This document shows positions 1 through 7,093 of a stretch of 14,577 nucleotides of DNA, piece after piece (position 1 is the stretch's first letter; every line of letters starts with the position of its first letter). The notes below the pieces were generated by a model. That model was not told the origin of the DNA and searched no databases. It saw only the letters and a program-made list of their open reading frames with translations. Origin of the DNA: Candidatus Omnitrophota bacterium (GTDB lineage Bacteria; Omnitrophota; Koll11; Gygaellales; JAQTUY01); NCBI GenBank assembly GCA_028707105.1, contig JAQTUY010000008.1:11689-26265 (forward strand), given 5' to 3'. The position numbers and the translations under genes were made by a program.

Positions 1-20
1 AGGGAACGTCCCCATTAGAT

Positions 21-1010
21 ATGAAAATATTAAAAGAAGAAATGATCAAGGTTGGAAGGCGGCTTTATGATGCCGGATTGGCTGTTGCTAATTCCGGGAA
101 CATCAGCGCCAGGCTCAATGATGAGGACATTCTCATTACTGCTACCGGCACCCATCTGGGCAGCCTCAAAGACAGCGATATCGTTGTGGTGAATTTATCC
201 GGCGCCAATGATTTTGCGGATAAAAAACCCAGCTCCGAATTGCCTTTACATAGCCTTATCTACAAGAATTTTTCCGTCAAGACGGTCATCCATTGCCATC
301 CTCCGCTAATCAATGCTTATTTTGCGGTCAGCGATTCCATTAAAGCTCTCACTTTTGAAACTAAGTTTTATCTCGGAGAGGTCCCGGTATTAGCGCAGGA
401 GACCCCAACCGTGACTAAAACGCAGCCTGTAATAGACGCCTTAAGATCAAATAATCTCGTTGTCCTGAAGAACCACGGGGCAGTGGCGGTCGGCAAGACT
501 TTTACAGAAAGCTTAAGCCTGATCGAAGCCCTGGAAGAGGCGGTCAGGACCGCCGCCGTCGCCCGCTTATTCAAAAAGGACGCGCTCGACGGGCTGGACA
601 GGGCCTTAAAGGATGAATTGACCAAAAAAGACGCCGCTTATCCGATGTTCTCCAAAGAACATATCCAGGCGATCGTGGACTTGGTCAACCAGGACGAGCT
701 TATCGCTCAAAAGGGCCGGGAATTGGATCTCACGCTTAAGCTGGCGATCAAGCTGGACGGCAGCGATAAAGCCTATAAATTCAATTTTGAAAAAGGAAGG
801 ATCGTCAAACTTGATTTTGACCTGGATGCCCCTTACGTGATCTCAGCTCCCCAAGAAGTCTGGGAGCAGGTTTTTCTGGGCAAGCTCGATTCCTTTGTGG
901 CTGTTACGCAGGGCAAGATGAAACTACAGGGCCAGATGGGCCAGCTTTCACGCTGGTATGTGCCTTTTTCCAGGTTGTTTGAATTATTCGCCAGGGTAAA
1001 ATTCCAATGA
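21..1010 (+). CDS. Class II aldolase (FucA-like) with C-terminal SCP2-like domain
   Basis: This is a predicted cytoplasmic zinc-dependent class II aldolase/adducin-family enzyme, of the type that splits L-fuculose-1-phosphate or related sugar phosphates into dihydroxyacetone phosphate and an aldehyde. Residues 1 to about 205 form the aldolase domain. The SGNIS motif lies near residues 25-29, the catalytic Glu at 73 (in SSELPLH), and the zinc ligands at His91 and His93 (IHCHP) and His152 (KNHGA). These sit almost exactly where FucA has Glu73, His92, His94 and His155. Residues about 225-329 are extra; their pattern (LDG near 245, W281, then a TQGKMKLQG stretch near 296-304) looks like an SCP2 sterol-carrier fold. 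FucA itself is only about 215 residues, so this is a fusion. The ATG at 21 places the N-terminus as in the family; no in-frame stop lies upstream within the window, so a slightly longer form is possible. The gene overlaps the aldehyde dehydrogenase gene by ATGA. The substrate is not known, and MtnB- or AraD-like activity cannot be excluded. Confidence 0.85.
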   Translation: MKILKEEMIKVGRRLYDAGLAVANSGNISARLNDEDILITATGTHLGSLKDSDIVVVNLSGANDFADKKPSSELPLHSLIYKNFSVKTVIHCHPPLINAYFAVSDSIKALTFETKFYLGEVPVLAQETPTVTKTQPVIDALRSNNLVVLKNHGAVAVGKTFTESLSLIEALEEAVRTAAVARLFKKDALDGLDRALKDELTKKDAAYPMFSKEHIQAIVDLVNQDELIAQKGRELDLTLKLAIKLDGSDKAYKFNFEKGRIVKLDFDLDAPYVISAPQEVWEQVFLGKLDSFVAVTQGKMKLQGQMGQLSRWYVPFSRLFELFARVKFQ

Positions 1011-2497
1011 ACAACAGTTTATTTATTAACGGTGAATTCCTGGATACAGAACTCAAGCAAGGCGTGATGAATCCGGCAACGGGCGAAGAAATAGCCAGGG
1101 TTTGCGTTGCCGGGATCCGGGAAGCGCAAGCAGCCTTATCTGCGGCGCGCCTGGCCTTTGATGAAGGCCCCTGGCCGTATCTTTCTTTGGCGCAACGCCG
1201 GGATTTTATTTTGAAGATCGCGCAGGGGATCCTGGATAAAGCGGGAGAGCTGGCTAAACTGGAGACCCTCAATAGCGGTAAGCCCATCAAGGAATCCACC
1301 TTCATGGATATTCCCTCATCCGCCGAGACATTCAAATATTTTGCCGACAACCTGGAAAACTTACTTATGTCCGAGACAAGAGAAATATCCTCGGATATCG
1401 CCAAGGCTAAGGCTGTGCTTTTGCGCGAGCCGCAGGGAGTGGTGGTTTTGATCGTCCCCTGGAATTATCCGCTCTTGATCGCCTGCTGGAAACTGGCGCA
1501 GGCCCTGGCCGCGGGCAATACCGTAATTTTAAAGCCTTCCAGCCTCACCCCCCTGACCGCCCTGGAGCTTGGCGCGATAATTTCCGATGCCGGCCTGCCT
1601 AAAGGCGTTGTAAATATAATAAACGGCCCCGGAGATAAGATCGGCAAAGTTTTATGCGAAGATAAGCGGGTGGATATGATCTCCTTTACCGGCAGTAACC
1701 AGGTCGGAAGGAAGATCCTGGCCTATTCCTCGGTAAACGTTAAAAAAACGATCATGGAATTAGGAGGTAAATCCGCCGCGATCATCCTGAAGGACGCGGA
1801 CCTGGAGTCTTGCGTCAACGGTTCGTTAAGCTCCATATTCTTAAACCAGGGCCAGATGTGCACCGCAATGTCACGCCTTTTTATTGAGGACGATATTTAT
1901 GATAAATTTGTTTCCGATTTTGTCGCCAAGGCCCAGCGTATCAGGTTGGGTGATGGCCAGGATTATCAGACGCAGATGGGGCCGTTGATCTCCGAGAGCC
2001 AGCGTAAAAGCGTGCTTGCCTATGTAGAACAGGCTAAGAAGGAGGGCGCGAAGGTGCTCTGCGGGGGTGAGATACCGCGGGATGGATCTCTGGGAAAAGG
2101 ATTCTTTTTAGGCCCAACCGTGATAGCCGAAGTTACACCCCGGATGAGTATCTTTAAGGAAGAGGTGTTTGGCCCGGTTGTCTGTATAGGTAAGTTTTCG
2201 GATCCGGATGAAGCAATAGGCCTGGCCAATACCGCTGATCTTGCCCTGGCAGGCTGTATCTGGAGCAAGGATATTGTCCTGGCGCAGGATCTGGCGCGCA
2301 GGATAAACGCCGGAGCGGTCTGGATCAATACCTACGGGATGTTCTTTAATGAATTGCCTTACGGCGGATTTAAACAGAGTGGATTCGGCAAGGAATTAGG
2401 CAGAGAGGGCTTCCTGGAGTATACCCGCCTTAAAAATATCATCCTCGACCAAAGCCAGGGTTCTAAGCCCCTCGTCAGCTACTGGCACGGTTTCTAA
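1007..2497 (+). CDS. NAD(P)-dependent aldehyde dehydrogenase
   Basis: This enzyme oxidises an aldehyde to a carboxylic acid with NAD(P)+ and is probably cytoplasmic. The 496-residue protein is full length for the ALDH superfamily. All key residues are visible: Asn153 in PWNYP, the cofactor-binding Lys176 in LKPSS, the nucleotide-binding FTGS loop at 227-230, the general base Glu251 in ELGGK, the catalytic Cys285 in GQMCTA, Glu386 in EEVFGP, and the C-terminal PYGGFKQSG motif at 451-459. Overall it resembles the betaine-aldehyde/ALDH1-type branch, but the substrate cannot be read from the sequence. The start codon overlaps the aldolase stop (ATGA at 1007-1010), which suggests translational coupling. 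With an aldolase directly upstream, a plausible but unproven role is oxidation of the aldehyde that enzyme releases, for example lactaldehyde to lactate. Confidence 0.93.
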   Translation: MNNSLFINGEFLDTELKQGVMNPATGEEIARVCVAGIREAQAALSAARLAFDEGPWPYLSLAQRRDFILKIAQGILDKAGELAKLETLNSGKPIKESTFMDIPSSAETFKYFADNLENLLMSETREISSDIAKAKAVLLREPQGVVVLIVPWNYPLLIACWKLAQALAAGNTVILKPSSLTPLTALELGAIISDAGLPKGVVNIINGPGDKIGKVLCEDKRVDMISFTGSNQVGRKILAYSSVNVKKTIMELGGKSAAIILKDADLESCVNGSLSSIFLNQGQMCTAMSRLFIEDDIYDKFVSDFVAKAQRIRLGDGQDYQTQMGPLISESQRKSVLAYVEQAKKEGAKVLCGGEIPRDGSLGKGFFLGPTVIAEVTPRMSIFKEEVFGPVVCIGKFSDPDEAIGLANTADLALAGCIWSKDIVLAQDLARRINAGAVWINTYGMFFNELPYGGFKQSGFGKELGREGFLEYTRLKNIILDQSQGSKPLVSYWHGF

Positions 2498-2501
2498 CCC
2501 C

Positions 2502-2969
2502 ATGTTCAAGCAATGGAAAGAGCGCGTTATCGCGCTGCTGAAGCTTAACAATACCCCGCGGGAAATAGCGCTGGGAGTAGGGATCGGCGCGTTTATCGGC
2601 ATCACTCCCCTTTACGGCCTGCATACGGTCATGCTGGTCATCGCGGCATTGCTTGTTAAGCGGGTTAACAAAATAGCGATCCTGTTGGGGACAAACATTT
2701 CGCTTCCCCCGACCATGCCTATTATTACCTGGGCAGGTTATTCAATCGGTAAGTTTATTCTTGGGAATAAATACCCGGATTTCAGTTGGCAGATGTTCAG
2801 GCATTTCAGCTATAAAGATATGCTCAATTTTTATTGGCCGTTACTGCTGGGCAGCCTGATATTGGGGATAGTCTGCGGGATCGTATTGTATTTCCTGACC
2901 CTGATGTTCATCAACCGGCGGCGCGGAAAAAAAAGCTCCGGCGTCTTAAAAAAACGAGCCTATCGATAG
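2502..2969 (+). CDS. DUF2062 family membrane protein
   Basis: This small integral membrane protein (155 residues) belongs to the uncharacterised DUF2062 family. The family hallmarks are an amphipathic N-terminus (LKLNNTPREIALGVGIGAF, residues 13-31), a hydrophobic hairpin with a GITP turn (34-37), and the TNISLPPTMP motif near residues 64-73. A further strong transmembrane segment lies near residues 112-136, and the C-terminus is very basic (RRRGKK), as expected of a cytoplasmic tail. It starts four bases after the aldehyde dehydrogenase stop and probably shares its transcript, although no strong Shine-Dalgarno sequence is seen. Its last ten bases overlap the end of the convergent minus-strand gene. 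The family's function is unknown, and the neighbours do not settle it. Confidence 0.82.
   Translation: MFKQWKERVIALLKLNNTPREIALGVGIGAFIGITPLYGLHTVMLVIAALLVKRVNKIAILLGTNISLPPTMPIITWAGYSIGKFILGNKYPDFSWQMFRHFSYKDMLNFYWPLLLGSLILGIVCGIVLYFLTLMFINRRRGKKSSGVLKKRAYR
2960..2969. other. 10-bp palindrome carrying both convergent stop codons
   Basis: The perfect palindrome CTATCGATAG contains the TAG stop of the DUF2062 gene on the plus strand and the TAG stop of the second small minus-strand gene on the other. The two genes overlap by exactly these ten bases. A run of T lies just downstream on each strand (2977-2981 for plus, the A-run near 2949-2954 for minus), so it may help terminate both transcripts. 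The stem is short, and a terminator role is only a possibility. Confidence 0.4.
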
Positions 2970-3289
2970 CGGATATTTTTACTCTTGCCTTTTAATTTCA
3001 ATACGCGGTATTCCGTAGCCTTCCTTGCTTCAAAATAGATCGAGGAAATATCTTTGTGTATCTGGTCCATCGAGAGGGGAGAGAGGACGGTCTTGTTAAG
3101 CGTTTTCTTGATACTGTCTATCTTGAGCCCGCATTTATATTGGGGGTGGAGCAGCTTGACAACAGAGATAGCGCCCATTGAAAGGACTACGCGCAGCGCT
3201 TCAGAAACGCTGATATCATGCGCCTCAGCCACAGATCTTAAGTATTCCGCCTGCCAATCCTCTAAAAGTACCTGGTGTCTTTTTAGCAT
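2960..3289 (-). CDS. Small ribbon-helix-helix-like protein, second of tandem pair
   Basis: This 109-residue protein is a paralogue of the one encoded just upstream on the same strand. The N-terminus reads as one beta strand (residues about 3-11, KRHQVLLED) followed by two helices (about 13-24 and 28-39, the second containing SVSEALR). This is the layout of ribbon-helix-helix DNA-binding proteins, which include many antitoxins and small repressors. The C-terminal part keeps an SSIYFEARKATEYR stretch that closely matches its partner (SSLYFEGRKAVEYR). Thirty-one of the first 54 residues are identical between the two. Its start overlaps the end of the upstream paralogue by 7 nt, with a clear AAGGAG site before the ATG. 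No toxin-like gene lies next to it. A role as a DNA-binding regulator is inferred from the predicted fold only. Confidence 0.6.
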   Translation of the reverse strand: MLKRHQVLLEDWQAEYLRSVAEAHDISVSEALRVVLSMGAISVVKLLHPQYKCGLKIDSIKKTLNKTVLSPLSMDQIHKDISSIYFEARKATEYRVLKLKGKSKNIRYR

Positions 3290-3290
3290 A
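3250..3290 (-). repeat. 41-bp direct repeat, copy 2 (start of second RHH-like gene)
   Basis: These 41 bases are identical to 3570-3610 and cover codons 1-13 of the second small minus-strand gene plus one base before its ATG. The Shine-Dalgarno core just upstream (CTCCTT on the plus strand) is also shared, with a few differing bases in between. Further into the genes the DNA diverges. Confidence 0.9.
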
Positions 3291-3609
3291 CAGTCTCCTT
3301 AATTTGTTTTTTTAGCTTTGCCAACCGGTATTCCACGGCCTTGCGCCCTTCAAAATAAAGGCTGGATACCCAGCTGTGTTTTTTGGCGGCCGGTATTTTA
3401 TCTGAGGCGCATTCTTTCATGGCAAGCTTGATCTTTTCTTTGGTCGCCCCGGATTTATACTCGGGGTGGAGCATGGATATGGCGCACAGCGTCCCGATCG
3501 AAAAGATGATCCGCAGCGCTTCGGATAAGCTGATATCGTAAATCCGCGCGATATTCTGGATATAATCTACCTGCCAATCCTCTAAAAGTACCTGGTGTCT
3601 TTTTAGCAT
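3283..3609 (-). CDS. Small ribbon-helix-helix-like protein, first of tandem pair
   Basis: This 108-residue protein is the promoter-proximal member of a tandem duplicate. The first 13 residues (MLKRHQVLLEDWQ) are identical to those of the downstream copy. The predicted strand-helix-helix layout at residues 3-40, with a SLSEALR second helix, suggests a ribbon-helix-helix DNA-binding domain. An LHPEYKSG segment near 47-54 and a C-terminal YFEGRKAVEYR segment are also shared with the paralogue; the middle (55-80) is divergent. A perfect AAGGAGG site lies six bases before the ATG. The gene faces away from the hydrogenase operon across a 200-bp shared upstream region, so it could control that operon, itself, or both. 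No family name is recognised with certainty, and a non-regulatory role is possible. Confidence 0.6.
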   Translation of the reverse strand: MLKRHQVLLEDWQVDYIQNIARIYDISLSEALRIIFSIGTLCAISMLHPEYKSGATKEKIKLAMKECASDKIPAAKKHSWVSSLYFEGRKAVEYRLAKLKKQIKETVC

Positions 3610-3610
3610 A
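3570..3610 (-). repeat. 41-bp direct repeat, copy 1 (start of first RHH-like gene)
   Basis: This is the exact partner of 3250-3290, covering codons 1-13 of the first small minus-strand gene plus one base before the ATG. Identity at DNA level, including silent positions, within otherwise diverged paralogues points to recent duplication, gene conversion or strong selection on this segment. Confidence 0.9.
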
Positions 3611-3631
3611 GATCCTCCTTAGTTTTGGCAT

Positions 3632-3660
3632 ATCCTAACACAAGATGGAGGGCAATGCAA
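3632..3660 (-). promoter_or_regulatory. Candidate promoter for the RHH-like gene pair
   Basis: On the minus strand a TTGCAT box (3660-3655) and a TAGGAT box (3637-3632) are separated by 17 bases. Both match the sigma70 consensus only partly. Transcription would start near 3625, giving a very short leader that just includes the AAGGAGG ribosome site. It is the best candidate in the intergenic region but is weak. Confidence 0.35.
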
Positions 3661-3701
3661 AAGAAAAATGGGGCAAATGGTTAAATCGGCTTCCTTTTTT
3701 C

Positions 3702-3729
3702 TTGACAGGCCGCGCAATTATGCTATACT
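3702..3729 (+). promoter_or_regulatory. Strong extended -10 sigma70-type promoter of the hydrogenase operon
   Basis: A perfect TTGACA box (3702-3707) and a TATACT box (3724-3729) are separated by 16 bases, and TG precedes the -10 box as TGC, the extended -10 form. The predicted start of transcription is near 3736, leaving a leader of about 74 nt before the first antiporter gene. No other good promoter was seen inside the following 9.9 kb of plus-strand genes, so this site probably drives the whole operon. Confidence 0.8.
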
Positions 3730-3747
3730 TTAAACCGTCACTCGTAA

Positions 3748-3773
3748 TTTAGGGTGGCTTTTTCATTTTAGGG
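3748..3773 (+). repeat. TTTAGGG direct repeat in operon leader
   Basis: Two copies of TTTAGGG (3748-3754 and 3767-3773) lie 19 bases apart in the untranslated leader just downstream of the predicted transcription start. They could be a binding site for a regulator or part of RNA structure, or they could be chance in a short AT-rich leader. No known riboswitch was recognised here. Confidence 0.35.
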
Positions 3774-3809
3774 CTCCTGCCGGATAATCTTCCATATATA
3801 GAGGAAAGC

Positions 3810-5252
3810 ATGCAATATGATTTTTTTATCTTAAGCGCTATTTTTGTCCCCCTGCTGGGCGCGTTACTCCTGCCGGCAGCCGGTTATGTTTCGGCGCGCC
3901 TGAGAAATTTCCTGGCGCTTGCGCTGATCCTGGTTTCTTTGGTTTGTTCGCTAAAGCTCCTTGTGCCGGCCTTAGCCGGAAAGGTCATAACCATTGACGC
4001 CCGGATGATGTTGGGTTTTAGTTTTTCCTTTGTCGCCGACGGCCTGGCCGTATTTATGGCTTGCACATCGTCTTTTATCAGCGCCATAATCGCTTTATAT
4101 TCATTTAGTTACATCAGCCACTACGAAAATCAGAATGAGTATTACGCTATGATCGTCATGTTCGTGGGGGCGATGATGGGCCTGGTATTTTCGCAGAGCC
4201 TGATCCTGCTTTATGTTTTCTGGGAAATAACCGCTATTACCAGCTGGCGCTTGATAGGTTTCTTCAGAGAAAAACCTTTTGTGATCAAGGCGGATAAATC
4301 TTTTCTGGTAACGGTATTCGGGGCCTTGATGATGCTTTTAGGCTTTGTTATTATCTACCAGCAGACCGGTTCTTTTGACCTGGCAGTCATCAAACAGCAG
4401 GCCGCGATCACCCCGATCCCGGATATAGCCGTGGCTCTTATTCTTATTGGCATACTTTCAAAATCAGCCACTTTGCCTTTTCATACCTGGCTTCCCGACG
4501 CCGGCGTGGCCCCCTCTCCGGTAACCGCCTTTCTGCATGCCGCCGTGCTGGTCAAGATCGGAGTTTATGTTTTTGCCCGTCTTTTCTTGTCTACCTTTAC
4601 TTTAAGTCAGATCTGGTATACGGTTGTTCCCGTGGTTGCCGCAGCCAGCGCCCTGGTTAGCGCCGCCGCCGCGCTGGTTGAGACTGATATTAAGAGGATA
4701 ATCGCGTATTCGACCATCAGCCAGATAGGCTTTATTTTCTTCGGCCTGGCTACGGGAAGCAGGATCGGCATAGAAGGGGCGCTGTTGTATATCTTAATGC
4801 ACGGTATTGCTAAAGCCGGGCTGTTCCTTTGCGCCGGTATCATTGAACAGAATACCAAGATACGCGATATTACCAAGATGGGCGGGCTTATCCGCGTTAT
4901 GCCTGTAACGGCGATATCGTTTTTATTCTGCGCTTTTTCGGTAATGGGCCTGCCGCCTTTCGGTGGATTTTTCAGTAAATACCTGGTATTTGCCGGGGCG
5001 ATCAAGGGCGGCCAGATCGCTATCGGTTTCGTGTTTTTAACCGGGGCTTTTTTGACTATCCTGTATCTTTTGAGGTTATTTAATATGGTCTTTATGGGAG
5101 AAGCCCGTCAGGCCAGCCCGAAAGAGGGTTCGGTTTCGATGGTCGCTTGCGTGGCGGCCCTGGCAGTATTTTCGCTTATCGGCGGTATCTTAGTGGCGTA
5201 TCCGTCTTTATTTATCCAGGTCGTGGTCAGGCCGATGTTAGGAGTGGCGTAA
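3810..5252 (+). CDS. Hydrogenase antiporter-like membrane subunit 1 (NuoL/M/N family)
   Basis: This is a proton- or sodium-translocating membrane subunit of the complex I/energy-converting hydrogenase family (480 residues, about 14 transmembrane helices). The ion-pathway residues are present: Glu139 in FWEITAITSW (helix 5), Lys218 in LSKSATLPFH with the adjacent HTWLPDA signature, Lys249 in LVKIGVY (helix 8), Lys335 in the LMHGIAKAG helix, and Lys390 in FFSK. The length fits NuoM/NuoN or MrpD more than NuoL, since there is no long C-terminal lateral helix, although the SKSATLPFHTWLPDA stretch resembles NuoL/MrpA. It is the first gene after the promoter, with a GAGGA site (3801-3805) four bases before the ATG. 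Its stop overlaps the next start by one base (TAATG). An exact L, M or N equivalence needs a tree. Confidence 0.9.
   Translation: MQYDFFILSAIFVPLLGALLLPAAGYVSARLRNFLALALILVSLVCSLKLLVPALAGKVITIDARMMLGFSFSFVADGLAVFMACTSSFISAIIALYSFSYISHYENQNEYYAMIVMFVGAMMGLVFSQSLILLYVFWEITAITSWRLIGFFREKPFVIKADKSFLVTVFGALMMLLGFVIIYQQTGSFDLAVIKQQAAITPIPDIAVALILIGILSKSATLPFHTWLPDAGVAPSPVTAFLHAAVLVKIGVYVFARLFLSTFTLSQIWYTVVPVVAAASALVSAAAALVETDIKRIIAYSTISQIGFIFFGLATGSRIGIEGALLYILMHGIAKAGLFLCAGIIEQNTKIRDITKMGGLIRVMPVTAISFLFCAFSVMGLPPFGGFFSKYLVFAGAIKGGQIAIGFVFLTGAFLTILYLLRLFNMVFMGEARQASPKEGSVSMVACVAALAVFSLIGGILVAYPSLFIQVVVRPMLGVA
5240..5244 (+). promoter_or_regulatory. Shine-Dalgarno site fixing the start of antiporter subunit 2
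   Basis: AGGAG lies seven bases before the ATG at 5252. The reading frame stays open upstream to 5147, but that extension runs inside the previous gene and encodes a non-family sequence rich in Gly, Arg and Pro, so the ATG at 5252 is preferred. Confidence 0.75.
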
Positions 5253-7081
5253 TGGCAGGGCAGATGTTGTTATTCATAATCATACCTTTGGTATCAGCGC
5301 TGTTGGTCTTGCTGGCAAGCAGATCGCGCCTGTTAAGCGGGGTTTTCGCGGTTTTAGCGGCCTTAGCCAACATGCTTTTGGCTTCAGCCTTGTTCGGCAA
5401 GAACCTGGAGTATTCCATACCCTGGTTAAGCGGTGGTTTGGATTTTTCCCTGCGCCTTTACGCTTTTAGCGCCTTTATTATCCTTTCCGCGGCGGTTTTA
5501 AGCTTTCTTATCGCGCTGTATTCCCTGGCGTCTCTAAGGACTAAGGATTACGCGGCTAAATTTTTTGCCTACTTTCTGGTCTCCCTGGCTTTTATCAACG
5601 GGGCTGTCCTGGCAAACAATCTGTTCGTATTGCTTTTCTTCTGGGAAGGCCTGTTGGTGACCCTTTTCGCGATGATCGCTATCGGAGGCAAGTTTGCTTT
5701 TGGCACTGCCACCAAGGCTTTAATAATCAACGGCATATGCGACCTGTGCATGATGCTGGGGATCATCCTTACCGGCGTGCTGGCCGGGACACTGACCATG
5801 TCTGGTATTGATCTTCCGTTGGATACGCTGGGTTCGACCGCTTTTATCCTGCTGATGATCGGCGCTATCGCCAAGGGCGGTTCCATGCCTTTTCACAGCT
5901 GGATACCCGACGCGGCCACCGACGCCCCGCTTCCTTTCATGGCATTTTTCCCGGCGGCAATGGAGAAGCTGCTGGGGATCTATTTTCTGACCCGGATATC
6001 CCTGGATATGTTTCGCCTGACAACGGGTTCCTGGATAAGCGTCCTGCTGATGAGCATCGGGGCGATAACCATAATCCTGGCGGTCATGATGGCGTTGATA
6101 CAGAAGGATTTTAAGAAACTGCTTTCTTACCATGCTATAAGCCAGGTAGGTTATATGATACTGGGCATAGGCACCGCTGTCCCGGCCGGGATAATCGGCG
6201 GGTTATTCCACATGATCAACAATGCCCTTTACAAATGCGGTTTATTCTTAACCGGCGGCGCGGTTGAAAAACAGACCGGGACCACCGATCTGCATAAACT
6301 TGGCGGCCTGGCGGCTAAGATGCCCCTTACATTTATATGTTTCATGATAACCGCTCTTTCTATTTCCGGCGTGCCGCCTTTTAACGGGTTCTTCTCCAAG
6401 GAGCTGGTTTACGAGGGAGCCCTGGAGAGGGGTTGGATCTTTTATCTGGCCGCGGTCGGAGGGTCATTTCTAACCGCAGCTTCTTTCTTAAAGCTGGGCC
6501 ACAGCGCTTTTCTGGGTAAATTAAATAAAGAACATGCCGCGATCAAGGAAGTATCGTTGTTCATGGTCATTCCCATGGTGGTGATCGCCGCTATTTGCGT
6601 CTTATTCGGGGTATATAATTATTTACCTTTGAAGGTCTTTATCCAGCCTATTTTGGGCGATAGACTGCACGGGCATAATTTTTACGGGATGCCGCCGAGC
6701 GTTACTCTTATAGCTATTACGGTATTAGTGTTACTGGCGGCGCTGGCCAATCACATTTTTGGATATAAAAGTAAAAAGAGCGCGCTTAAAGCGGCCGATC
6801 ATATCCATTACGCGCCGGTGTTGTCGGGCATATACGCTAAGGCGGAAAAGAAGTATTTCGACCCCTATAATATCGGAATGAAATTCGCGCGTTGGTTTGC
6901 CGTTACCGGCTTCGCGCTGGACAGGGGAATAGACTGGCTGTATGATCATTTTACTGTCAGGGGCGTAACCGGGCTGGCCAACCAGGTCAAGAAGCTGCAC
7001 ACCGGTAATTATTCGGTATATCTACTTTGGTCGCTGTTAGGAATGTTCCTGGTAGTCATGTTCCTGGTTACTTCATTATAA
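5252..7081 (+). CDS. Hydrogenase antiporter-like membrane subunit 2, NuoL-like with long C-terminal extension
   Basis: This is the second ion-translocating subunit (609 residues). The core carries Glu132 in FFWEGLL, Lys208 in AIAKGGSMPFH, followed by a HSWIPDAATDAP signature, Lys239 in AAMEKLLGIY, Lys328 in NNALYKCG and Lys383 in FFSK. After the core (about residue 435) comes a further hydrophobic segment near 510-535. Next is an amphipathic stretch with AEKKYFDPYNIG, RGIDWLYDHF and KLHTGNYSVYLL, then a last transmembrane helix. This layout matches the lateral helix and final helix that NuoL uses to clamp the membrane arm, so it is probably the distal NuoL equivalent. The length is close to NuoL of E. 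coli (613). It starts by TAATG overlap with the previous gene. The AAMEKLLGIY region differs from classical NuoL and suggests a hydrogenase-type subfamily. Confidence 0.9.
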   Translation: MAGQMLLFIIIPLVSALLVLLASRSRLLSGVFAVLAALANMLLASALFGKNLEYSIPWLSGGLDFSLRLYAFSAFIILSAAVLSFLIALYSLASLRTKDYAAKFFAYFLVSLAFINGAVLANNLFVLLFFWEGLLVTLFAMIAIGGKFAFGTATKALIINGICDLCMMLGIILTGVLAGTLTMSGIDLPLDTLGSTAFILLMIGAIAKGGSMPFHSWIPDAATDAPLPFMAFFPAAMEKLLGIYFLTRISLDMFRLTTGSWISVLLMSIGAITIILAVMMALIQKDFKKLLSYHAISQVGYMILGIGTAVPAGIIGGLFHMINNALYKCGLFLTGGAVEKQTGTTDLHKLGGLAAKMPLTFICFMITALSISGVPPFNGFFSKELVYEGALERGWIFYLAAVGGSFLTAASFLKLGHSAFLGKLNKEHAAIKEVSLFMVIPMVVIAAICVLFGVYNYLPLKVFIQPILGDRLHGHNFYGMPPSVTLIAITVLVLLAALANHIFGYKSKKSALKAADHIHYAPVLSGIYAKAEKKYFDPYNIGMKFARWFAVTGFALDRGIDWLYDHFTVRGVTGLANQVKKLHTGNYSVYLLWSLLGMFLVVMFLVTSL

Positions 7082-7093
7082 GAGGAGACGGCA

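Noticed and set aside
1..18. 3' end of an upstream gene ending with TAG at 16-18
   Set aside because: Six codons (ending Pro-His-stop) are too few to support a gene, although a stop two bases before the aldolase ATG would fit the tight packing.
2960..3609. Calling the tandem small genes a toxin-antitoxin pair
   Set aside because: The two proteins are paralogues of each other with the same fold, not a toxin with an antitoxin, and no toxin-like gene is adjacent.
3736..3809. Riboswitch in the operon leader
   Set aside because: The leader is only about 74 nt, AT-rich and without a recognisable aptamer core; only weak pairing (TTCC with GGAA near the ribosome site) was found.
5147..5251. N-terminal extension of antiporter subunit 2 from position 5147
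   Set aside because: It lies within the upstream gene, has a composition unlike a membrane protein, and the ATG at 5252 has a good Shine-Dalgarno site and matches the family start.
5720..6133. 137-codon open frame on the minus strand inside antiporter subunit 2
   Set aside because: Its translation is rich in His, Gln and Arg without any domain-like pattern, and it lies opposite a strongly conserved membrane protein gene, so it is a shadow frame.
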